Assembly (NCBI GenBank): GCA_032191485.1
Contig: JAVDOI010000003.1
Span: 8,503,986 to 8,567,985, forward strand
Direction: 5' to 3'
DNA length: 64,000 nucleotides
Source of the DNA: Leptoclinus maculatus
Lineage: Eukaryota; Chordata; Actinopteri; Perciformes; Stichaeidae
This document shows positions 1 through 9,174 of the stretch, piece after piece. The notes below the pieces were generated by a model, which did no database searches, was not told the DNA's origin, and saw only the letters and a program-made list of their open reading frames with translations. Both the position numbers and the translations under genes were made by a program. Each line of letters starts with the position of its first letter. Position 1 is the first letter of the stretch.

Positions 1-136
1 GCAGGCGGCTACGTGGCCCCGGGCCACCACCACTGGCAGCCGCAGAGCCCGGTCCTGTCCCACCCGGGCGGTGGGATGAGCATGCATGCAGGGGAGATAC
101 ACTCGCCGATGACCTTCAAGCATCAGGCACGAGAGG
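1..136 (+). CDS. pax1: PAX1-type paired-box transcription factor, penultimate coding exon (5' part outside the window)
   Basis: PAX1 is a nuclear DNA-binding factor for sclerotome and vertebral patterning and for pharyngeal pouch and thymus development; that is family knowledge. Base 1 is in frame, and the exon reads AGGYVAPGHHHWQPQ, then SPVLSHPGGGMSMHAGE, then IHSPMTFKHQAREG. The GYV...HW segment followed by a hydrophobic FK block and QAREG is the arrangement of the PAX1/PAX9 C-terminal transactivation region. The paired domain and octapeptide lie upstream and are not visible. The exon ends after one base of a Gly codon at a GT donor (137-138), and this phase fits the acceptor at 721-722. 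The exon is much richer in GC and CpG than the rest of the window. PAX9 is the main alternative, but the next exon argues for PAX1. The choice between pax1a and pax1b is open. Confidence 0.8.
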
Positions 137-722
137 GTATGGAGGGGGGGGGGGGGGACCGTTAGCACAGTTTAATATGAAAACCGGGGACATATGTGTC
201 TAATACTAACAAATACAAAAATTAAAAACAACTCTGGGATTCAGTTGCTTTAAATTTAGAACAGAGTTTTTACTGTGCAATGTGGATATTAATGTTTGAT
301 TTTAAATATTTTATTAGAGTTTCTTTATTTCCGCAGATGAGCGTATATTCCCTGTGCCTCCCCCACTGCCTTTCTCGTGCACACTCACTTTCGCAATAAG
401 CAACGACCCAAACAACATAAACATTTACCAAATCCCAAATGAAGCGTAATTATATGTCAATTATTAAATATTGACCTTCCAGACTTGGCCTGCCAGGTGT
501 GCCGATAACATTTAACACACAAAAATGGGAGATGCTTTTTTGTTGTTTAAAAAAAAAAAAAAAAAGAGATACTGCTTCCTAATTATGCGTTTCTGAATAT
601 CCCTTTAGAGTATATTTGAGCTGATTAGAAACTAACTTGTAGGCTACGTGAAATAATTCCCGTTTAATGCATATATCTCGCGGGGTAAATAATAACTTGA
701 ATTTCTTATTTGTGTTGTGCAG
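137..722 (+). other. pax1: last coding-region intron of pax1 (586 bp)
   Basis: It begins GTATGG and ends in a T-rich tract with TTGTGTTGTGCAG (AG at 721-722). Splicing here joins a split Gly codon (g at 136 plus ga at 723-724) and keeps frame into DRKPP. The first 30 bases contain a 14-G run. If the intron is retained, the frame continues GMEGGGGDR and stops at TAG 163-165. The rest is AT-rich with an A17-like run near 549-565 and no other recognisable feature. Confidence 0.75.
144..157 (+). repeat. 14-base poly-G run just inside the 5' splice site
   Basis: G homopolymer starting 7 bases into the pax1 intron. G-runs near donors are known hnRNP F/H-type splicing elements. The length is prone to polymorphism and to assembly error. 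Confidence 0.9.
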
Positions 723-829
723 GAGACAGAAAACCGCCCACTCTCCTGAGCAAGCAGCAGCAGCAGCAGCTGCAACATGAAGACTTGAACAGTGTGCATG
801 GACTCAGTCTCCCTACCTCATCATCATAA
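723..829 (+). CDS. pax1: PAX1-type paired-box protein, terminal coding exon and stop
   Basis: After the split Gly codon the exon encodes DRKPPTLLSK, then QQQQQLQHEDL, then NSVHGLSLPTSSS, ending at TAA (827-829). DRKPP followed by SK and a closing (S/L)xHGLxxP(A/T)SxS is the pattern I associate with the PAX1 C-terminus. PAX9 has a short, different tail after its AREG segment, so this exon separates the two paralogues. A (CAG)5 stretch gives five glutamines plus Leu-Gln between the SK and the HGL block, where mammalian PAX1, as I remember it, has no glutamine run. The tail has no DNA-binding domain; by family it belongs to the transactivation region. A GTAAGT donor-like sequence follows the stop at 895. 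Confidence 0.8.
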
Positions 830-1322
830 CCGGGACTTATACCACCTTAATTACCAGACCCTAATTAACTGAACTCATTTCTACGACTCCAACAGTAAGT
901 CTGAACACTAACGGCTTGTTTCCCCGAGTGTTTGCAGCTCACAGTCATACACACAGGCCCATTCACATGCAATATGAATACAGTAGCTTTATCGGCCTTA
1001 GTGGCCAAATGAATGTAAGCTTTCATGGATGTATCGGTGTTGCCCCTCTAATATTTTTCTCAATTGAAATACGTAATGTTGCTAGACTGTATTCTCTTAT
1101 GGAGACTGCAGGATTGAAAAAAAAAAAATGTTTTTGTCACTGTCATTGAAGTTTTATTATAAAAACCCAAGGGCTATTCTGTAATCCGCCATATATTATA
1201 TTATCTTAATTTGTGGCCATGATATCGAGTTCCACACCGACTCAACGATGTGAGCAAAGAGATAAATTGTCTAAATGTAAAATATTTGCCAAAGCTTTAA
1301 TTATATATTTTTATAATTCCAT

Positions 1323-1330
1323 TGTAAATA
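1323..1330 (+). promoter_or_regulatory. Pumilio-type element TGTAAATA in the pax1 3' UTR
   Basis: Exact match to UGUANAUA, seven bases before the AATAAA. PUF proteins bind this motif in 3' UTRs to repress or destabilise mRNA. An eight-base motif can occur by chance, so function is inferred from position only. Confidence 0.35.
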
Positions 1331-1337
1331 TTCAAAA

Positions 1338-1343
1338 AATAAA
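1338..1343 (+). terminator. pax1: polyadenylation signal AATAAA for pax1
   Basis: Canonical hexamer. About 15-50 bases downstream lie the GT-rich stretches TGTGTTGTGGTTCTG and TTGTTTTCGGTGTG, which fit a CstF-type downstream element. It is the first complete hexamer-plus-GT-rich pair I see after the stop codon. Confidence 0.65.
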
Positions 1344-1360
1344 GGCTTTCTTAAATGCCA

Positions 1361-4279
1361 TGTGTTGTGGTTCTGTAGTTGATATTGTTTTCGGTGTGAA
1401 TCCATGAGTGTATTGTTTGGTTCATCTGAAGGCCTATGAGTCATGGATGTGCACAGTTGATTATATCAGTTTATAGACAAAAGAGGAAACTGAAGTTGCC
1501 CTAAACATTTTAGCTTACAGTTTCTGTAACTCACAAAAGGGATTTTTTTGGTAATGTCTTAAAAGTTTTTCACCACCTATTTATTTCATCGCAGTTTTTC
1601 CAACTGGAGGTGAACGAAATATTACTTTCTCTGAATGAAAGTACGATCTCGAGAGTGACATTTAGTTTCCTCTGCGCCTATAAATGGCATGAAATACATT
1701 TTGATCAATCATATAATATGCGAATAACCAAACTTGCTGCAAAACGTATCATCCATCCGTCGGCACGGGAATTGAATTGGGTCGTTGCACCATGGGGGAA
1801 AAGTCATTTCGTGACTCAGGTGTAACTCCTCTGCAGACCGGGCGCCTCTGCTGATGCTATCTCTCTGATATGATGCCTGCCACGATGGAAATCAGAGACC
1901 ACCTGATCATGCACGTTTTTGACCGGTGTCAAGTCAAAATCCACCCACATGCAGCCTCGAATATGTTTTACAAATGAGGAGAATTGGGCCACATTGTCCG
2001 TACAGGCCTCGAGGCTCTGCTCCGTCTCTAATAGGTTCATTTGCTGCGGCCTGTTAGCGTTACCGAAAAGCCTCCTCACAGCTTTCCTTAATAGACCGAA
2101 CTGCTTGTCACTGAATGCGACCATGTTTTCTGACCAAGCCTTTATGTTTGAAATATTTATATTCGCTTTTTATTATAGTCCATATAATCTATTAAACGAT
2201 GCTTTAGTACAAGAATTACTACCACAAATAGTAATTAACAGTTGTGTGTGACCCAGAGAGGTTTTAGTATATATGGCATTATATCATTAGTATTTATTAT
2301 TTTTTTTTGTCATTTTGATAAACCTTGCATTCCATCAGTAGAAAGGGGCCATCTTGTGATGGCGTTAGTTAGCAAATTAACCTCTTGGCTAAAATCTAAA
2401 AGAAAACAAAAACGGTTTTATATAGACTGAATAGTTCAATTTGTGAATGTTGTGAAGTTTCTAATTTTGTTATTAGTACTCACAACAAATCAATATCTTT
2501 ACTTGTAATAATATCAGCAACACACATTTTAAAACACATAGGCCTAAGTCTAGTCTGTTGTGAATTTTAATTTTTCATGTTTTATTTCTACCCTAAATGT
2601 GACCCAAAATTACCCTGGAGTACTAAGAAAAAAATACACACATCATATATTTATTACATTTTAATATTTTACAGTAGTTTATAAGTTGGACAGCTTTCAA
2701 CTCTTACATGCATGAAAGACACAATGATACATTAAACAGCGTTCTTAAGTAGATCTTCATAAATTAAAGATGTAGTCCTAAAAAACAATGTTTTATAATT
2801 CCAAAAGCATCGGCCCGTTGACCTGTCATGAAGACCAAGAAACCCTTTGAGTGGGTTTCCACTGAGCTCATTCAATTAGATTATTGATTGTATCCGTTTA
2901 CTGTGAACACTGATGAACCCGTTCAACCTAATCAGCTTCAAGGTTTTCAACACTAAAAGCAAAATGTGCCCATTGACTCACTGATGATGTTGAAATGAAT
3001 CAGTGTCAATAGCAAAACTGAAGCCACGTAACAATGAAAGTAACCCTGAGACTGGAGGGAAGATCAAGTTAGAGAGTTATTAGATGGATTCTGTTTTCTT
3101 GATTATGGCTTTAGGAGACAGCTGGAAACTGAACCACCATAGAGAAAACAGAATATTAATCATAAAAACAAGGTATTATTTTAATTGATGGGTTATTTCC
3201 AGAAAGAACTATAACAATGTGCTTTTTGAACATGTTGGCCTTTAAAAAGTTATTCCGAATTTAATGGTAATGGATTTCATCTGCATGTCCAAATGCAAGC
3301 GTGATGTTAAATATTCAGAGATAATCAACCTCTCTTCAGCAGTAACTTTTGAGTTTTGATTGATATGGAACATCTCTGAAAAACGGTTACCAGAAAAGAG
3401 GAAGTAACTCATTCACAGGCTGCTATAGATCGTACAAACAAAAGACAAAGCACTGTCATGACATGTCATAATGATCAGTTTTAGGATACAGGAATTCGGG
3501 TGCCCTCTGAGCTCTATTTAGCAGTCACTGATTACTTTCCCCTGTTTCCAGCAAAATCCCAAGCGACTGCGTACATCCAACCATTAAGACGGCATATGAG
3601 TACACACGCTCCCTAACTGGAGTCCTTCTGTTTTCCCGGATACCACTTGGGGTTCAGAAAACACTCCTTCATGGTGGTGGGGTTACTTCCTGCGGGACCT
3701 ATGGTCATCAATCAGGAAAGCAAGTGATACCCCCCACTGCGTCTTGTGCAGACCCTCTGTGTTGAAGGGGCAGCAGGTGGGCTGGTTGTAGATGGTTGTT
3801 TCCTATTGATACAGAGCTCAAAAACATAATATTTCTTTCATTTGTAGTGTGTGTACTTTGAGATGGGTGCACCGTGGCAACATGCTGTTGAAGCCACATT
3901 TCTTCATTCCAGAACTACCATTGGGATTAAGTTATTATGCATTTTCAACATTGGTCAAATGGTTCCCAGTGAGCCATTGTTTTATTACTTTTTTTTTTTT
4001 TTTTACTAATGATGTAATTTCACAAGGTAAAACTCACAGCTATTTCAATAAAATATTTTATACTTACTATAAAATTGTTTGCCAACTTTGTGTTGTTTAT
4101 ATCTTCTGGTGCTGGATGTAATAGATGTATATTTGGAGTTTGGGTTTGAACCCAATAGATCATAGATTTTAAATGTATCCTTGTTTGAAATATTACTGAA
4201 AAACAACACCTGTTTGTGGGTAAATGAGACAAAAGGAGACTTTTTGCACTATATCATGCCAGACTCAATGGAGTATACT
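1361..4279. other. unique intergenic sequence downstream of pax1
   Basis: AT-rich, apparently single-copy. The 1816-2124 part is richer in GC and open on both strands (see its own entry). From 2500 to 4280 I see only T and A runs, for example a poly-T run near 3989-4004, and short random ORFs. Confidence 0.6.
1816..2124 (-). other. unexplained 102-codon ORF, possible small gene, exon or conserved element
   Basis: The minus strand is open for 102 codons from ATG at 2124-2122 to TGA at 1818-1816. The start context is AAAACATGG, with A at -3 and G at +4. The residue mix is protein-like: it begins MVAFSDKQFGLLRKAVRRLF, is basic at the N-terminus, then has an acidic stretch and a Cys-Met-Trp patch. 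I see no signal peptide, membrane segment or domain that I recognise. A 110-codon ORF overlaps on the + strand, so the openness may only reflect base composition. It sits about 0.5 kb past the pax1 poly(A) signal and points toward pax1. Coding is unproven. Confidence 0.2.

Positions 4280-4280
<1 letters not shown>

Positions 4281-4339
<59 letters not shown>
4281..4339. repeat. (AC)n microsatellite, about 29 units
   Basis: Uninterrupted AC dinucleotides. Apparent ORFs through it that read as Thr-His or Cys-Val runs are artefacts. Confidence 0.97.
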
Positions 4340-4340
<1 letters not shown>

Positions 4341-7300
4341 GTGTGCAGAAGCCCAGACTCAAACAATGTGCAGTGCCTCCACTGAGTGTTACCTCTGCAA
4401 CTTAAACTTGAAAGGATTCTCAAATGCCACAAGCTTAAACAGGCCTCCTTGATCCTAATGGATGTGATATTAAGAATCCAAGCAGCAGCGAAATGGTGAC
4501 GGAGGTATTTAAAAAAAAGCAAGAACAGGCGCTCCTATCTTCAACTGTAACAATTCATCAATGTCTGCCATGTGTACTGGAAGGTACAAGTGTTCTTTAA
4601 AGACCAACGTTCAGTTTATGTGTTGGACACTTTACATCATGTGTACTTTTTCTTATGTTGAGGAGGGAAACTACCCCAGACTGTCTGGTAGTCACTCACT
4701 CACTCACCTCTCTGCCTTTGCATGTCTCAAAGTCAACAAGAGAGCATCTCAGGACATGGCGACATGGCAGGCCAGACAGGTCTTGGAAAAAACAAAAAGA
4801 AACACGAGAAACCTTTTAAAAAAAGAGAGTGGCAAGTTGGCAAAATGTCCAATTCTGAAAAGAAAGGCCGGGTGTCAGTAGTTCTTGCCACTGACATTTC
4901 AAATGAATTGACTTGCCATGGAAACATGGGGCATGCAAACATGTACAATGCTGAAACGTGTGCTTGTCACGGCCTTTGACGTGCAGGATATAATCTTTTG
5001 AGAAATGAAGTCAAGAATGAAGCAATGGATCACAGCTGCCAGCCGGGTTTACTTTGGATGATATAATTTGATGCACGTTTGATGAACAGGAGAAAAAAAG
5101 AAACAGAGCAAGTGTATAGAAAATGATACAGGCTAACCGGCCTATGATGAGAGGATAACAACACCAATATTTTCATTTGGCTAAATTCGTAAGTGATGCA
5201 ATCACGATTTTACCACCCAAAACTAAAACACCAAAGCAGTGGGTCGATGTCATCCCTGTAATGCAATCACCATTGACTATTCTTTCTTTCTTTTTTTTCC
5301 GCTGACTGTCCACAGGATTTCCAAGCAGGCAGAGTTACAGCTCTGAAGTCTAGAGGATGATAAATGTCTCCCTCCCATGTTCTTACTTGCTCTGCCAGCT
5401 CACCACATCAACCAGTTGCTCGAAAAGCAAAAGGGACAGAGACACAATGATGACATTTGGCTTTCTAAATGAAAACGTATCATTTCACATTTGCTCTCAG
5501 GAGATTCCGCCGCTGTCTTCGGTCCTCCGAGGATACAGCAATAAAGAGAATAACAGCAGGATTACATTGAATTGTACAGCCCAGCTTTGATTATTATATA
5601 CAGATGAATAAAAGAGGATGAAATTATGTTTGCAAACACAATTAAAATGCACTCTTCGAAAACACTGCCATGAATGCAGGCCTGTTTGTGTGTGTTGTCA
5701 GTAATGGGTAAACAACAATATATAGAGGAGTGTGCAGTTCTTTACTGGAAAGTCAAAACCTGCATTATGGAAATGTGTCAGCAGTTTTGTAGTGAAGGTC
5801 TATTTCGGTGAAGATCTGGGCAGAGACAGAGAGACAGTCTTCAGTGCAGGAGGATCCTCTCTAATTTGTGGAGACTATAGAATTAATGTTCTGCCCTTCT
5901 GCCCATCTGTGACTTATTTAAAGTGTGCTGAAACATATACTGTGCTAAATGTTGCCAAACACATGCCAAAGGCTACCGGCAAAAAAAAAAAGCTATGGGG
6001 AGCTGGATTTATTAAGGGTTGCCTTCAAGTTAATTTTTGGCTCAAATTCTTATTAGGTGATAATAAGATGATGACTCTTCTCCAAAAAAATGTGAGTGGT
6101 AGACCACCGTACTGTCTGTTGGTTTGGAAGGGAAAATACTGGGAGAAAGTCAGTTGGATCTCTGAAATGAGAGAAAAGACCTTTCTGTGTTGAGATGCAC
6201 TGGAAATTACTTTGGTTTAAAAAAAAGTATTATTTTAAGTATTATTTTGTATAATTTTGTTATTGTCAACAAATGATGAGATCAAAAACAGCAATGTACC
6301 TCGCAATACTTTGTTACTTCCCAACCCTGTCTGTGGCTCTCAGCTCAAAGCCCATTTGTTTCTAAGGAAGATGTAAATCTTTAAACATGAGTCAAAAAAA
6401 ACTATTTTTACCAAGTAATCTCCTTAAACAGCTGTGCTTGTAGTTTTTTTTGCAAACACTCCTCAAACAGGAGTAAATAGTGCATTTGTTGATGACTATT
6501 TTCAGCTTTGGAATAGTACTCGTTAGGTGCTATAGTGTATTTATGGAATGAGGGATTGACCCAGAATAAACTACAGTGTGTGTAATAAAAGAACATGCCT
6601 CTCAGAACAACAGTGTGGCTAATTGATTAATTGTTTGAACAGTTTTTGGACAATAGAGGTCTGCTTTATATGTTAATATATATGTACGTGTATATGGAAA
6701 CTTTAATGGCATTCATAGATTTGTTTTTTCTGTTTTTACGCCAGTGATAGTTCCTACAATGTATAATGCCATTGTGATAATATCTGTGCAGCTTCCAGAT
6801 AAGGATCAGAGTTACAGACAATTAGAGTTCAGCCGGAGGTCAGGAAGTCATATCCTTGTCTGACTATAATGCATTCAATAATGGGGAACACAGACATTGT
6901 TTTTCTAAATTGTCAAAAAAGGTTTAAGAAAGAGAGAAGTCATCGGCTTAAGGCTAAATAAGAAGGACTATATTTTATTAAGTAAGAACGTAGTTGGTTA
7001 TCATGCAAGGAAACAACACCACCATGAAAACCTGTTAGACATCTCACTGTGTTACTGTACGCTCAACATAACATGTTTTACTACAGCTTTTCACATGTTT
7101 TGAAATACAAACAAATGCCAGAATAAAATTATTCCAAGATTATAGTTATTTAATAAATGAAAACATACTGCATGGTGTTTATTTTATATTTTATATATTT
7201 TCTCTCAGGGTCAAAAATAAACACAAATTTCTCATTCCATATTTCTTGCATTAGAATGTGTGATGTATTTTTGGGCCTGACTCTTCTCGTTGGGATTTTG

Positions 7301-8055
7301 AATACATTATAATAGTAATTTGTGTCTTTTACAGAAGAGATCTAGAGCTCAATGGGACTTACTGAATAAATAAAGCTTCACTAACTCCTACAAATGGATT
7401 CAAAGTTCAAGATGAATATTACAAAGTTTGATTGAGGAAACATCATCATGCTGACTCAGTTAATTGTGCTTGTGACCTGGGCCTAAAAGAGGCAATAATT
7501 CCAAGTAATAACCCGGTTTGTGTGGTGTGTGCGGGCATCGTCATCTCGGCATTCAGATGAGATAACAGGAAGCAGAGCACACTGGTCTGTAGTGCAGGTC
7601 TAAAGCATGTAGAACCTGTTGTTGAATACTGCATGTGTACAACAGGACCAGGAGTGAGTTCTGTCACCGCGTAGTGAGTTGAAGAGATAATGCAACAAAG
7701 GGTGAAAGGCAAACATGTCATTAATCAACCTTTCGGCCGTGCCCTTCCCTAGGCGTTTGTGACAACAGCGCCAGGCAGAGATGCCAACCTCTGTCACTTG
7801 TCAGATTTTAAGGAACTTGTTGGCCAATAACCAAAACAGCCTCATGTCTAAATCAACATTAACTTGCATGACCTATTCACTTCAGCAACATCCGGGATGA
7901 AATATAACATCTACATAACTGTCTGACCTTTCCCATATTGACAGTGTCATCAGGTTTGAACAGCCAATATTTCTGTTTGGTGTGTCCGTGAGGAGCGCGG
8001 CCCAGGATGCCCGGTCTGGTGTGCAGTCGACTGCAGCTACAAACCAGCTCGCAGT
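4340..8055. other. unique intergenic sequence
   Basis: No gene, tRNA or recognisable transposable element. ORFs up to about 150 codons (for example 5732-6193 +) lack recognisable domains, and the frame contains low-complexity lysine codons from poly-A, so I read them as chance. 7100-7320 is very AT-rich. Confidence 0.55.
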
Positions 8056-8056
8056 A

Positions 8057-8087
<31 letters not shown>
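8056..8087. repeat. (AG)n microsatellite ending in a G run
   Basis: About twelve AG units to 8080, continuing into an eight-G run. Confidence 0.95.
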
Positions 8088-8593
8088 AGAGGGCCCTTTG
8101 AAGAACACGGAGTGGAGTTGTGGAAAACCATGCATGTTGCTGTTATTGGTGCTTTTCACTCAGACACGTCTCTCCCCATCTCAACACTCGCACGCAGCAT
8201 TGACCCAAAGGGTGGCTGTTAATTTGGCATGGCGAAAACATGGGTTTAAACTGAATGAAGGGTCTGATATAGCCACTCCACTGGGATGGGATACGGCTCC
8301 GCAAGCCAGACCAAATTACATCACACCAATATGGAAATAACCGAAAGACAACATGACATGTTGTGGGTTCACGACGAGGAGGAAATTAAGAAACTGTCAG
8401 TTTGATGAAGTTGAAATGCTTGTTATAGGCAACACTGGAGCATAGTCAGTGTTTTACTTATCATTTGAATCATTACCACAGTACAGTAGCATAAGGCTGT
8501 GCTGTTTAAACTGAGGTTTACATTTTCATATGAGGAATGGATGCAAACTATGGGCTTTAAGCACTGCCTAATGGAAAAGTTGCCTCAACAGCT

Positions 8594-8596
<3 letters not shown>

Positions 8597-8636
<40 letters not shown>
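8597..8636. repeat. (AC)20 microsatellite
   Basis: Uninterrupted AC dinucleotides, immediately before a degenerate interspersed repeat. Confidence 0.97.
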
Positions 8637-8640
<4 letters not shown>

Positions 8641-8689
8641 TAACCAAAAAAAATTGCGTTTTATTTTAAAATATTAAACCAAAAGGTCG

Positions 8690-9126
8690 TATACTGCAGT
8701 GGAATACGTTTTTAACTAGAAATAGAAATACCACAAAGTCAAATATTTTGGATTGTGAGTAAAAGCGCTGCATCCAAATCTCTACTAAAATGATCAAGTA
8801 TAAACATAATGTACTAAAAGGATCAACAGTAAAAAGTAGTCCTTATGAAGATAGGCCCCTTCATGGTGTCAGGTTTTTTTAATCTACTGATGTGTGAATG
8901 TGTAAGCAGCATTTTTATGTTGCAGTTCAACAGAGTGGAGAAATATGACGGCAGTTTGAAAATGTATCATAATCCATTATCTGATTTGTTTGGTGTTTGA
9001 TATCTTAATTTGCTAATGTAAATTGATAAATGTACAATACGAATGTCGTGGAGTGTAAGTATTAATCAGCATAAAATGATAATACTTAAGCGAAGTAAAA
9101 GTATGTTACTTTCCTCCACTGCTGCA
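8690..9126 (+). mobile_element. degenerate copy of a widespread teleost interspersed repeat (AGTAAAAGTA / TCCACTGCTGC type)
   Basis: It contains recognisable landmarks in order: CTGCAGTGGAA at the left, AGTAAAAGCGCTGCATCC, a GATGTGTGAATGTGTAAGCAGC segment split across 8892-8912, TAAGTATTAATCAGCATAAAATG near 9056, AAGTAAAAGTATG, and TTTCCTCCACTGCTGC at the right end. I know this order from a non-coding repeat common in percomorph genomes. The ends (GCAGTGGAA and TTCCTCCACTGC) are inverted relative to each other, as in a non-autonomous DNA transposon. It encodes nothing. Family name not assigned. Confidence 0.65.
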
Positions 9127-9151
9127 GAGGTGATGTGTATGAGTATACATA

Positions 9152-9174
9152 TGATATATATATATATATATATA
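9152..9174. repeat. (AT)n microsatellite
   Basis: About eleven AT units inside an AT-rich stretch that continues to about 9450. Confidence 0.9.

Larger units (their letters stand above)
830..1360 (+). other. pax1: pax1 3' UTR (approximate end)
   Basis: It runs from the stop to a likely cleavage zone 12-20 bases past AATAAA at 1338-1343. It is AT-rich with TAATTA-like words, and it contains a Pumilio-type UGUAAAUA (1323-1330) and a GTAAGT donor-like site at 895-900. Short ORFs inside it look random. The end is inferred from the signal and the GT-rich tract after it; no transcript evidence was available. Confidence 0.6.

Noticed and set aside
1..829. pax9 as the identity of the left-edge gene
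   Set aside because: The penultimate exon would fit both paralogues, but the last exon (DRKPP...HGLSLPTSSS) matches the PAX1 tail pattern, not the short PAX9 ending.
5732..6193. 153-codon + strand ORF
   Set aside because: Runs through low-complexity A tracts, no recognisable motif, AT-rich codon use and no transcript signals nearby. Probably chance.
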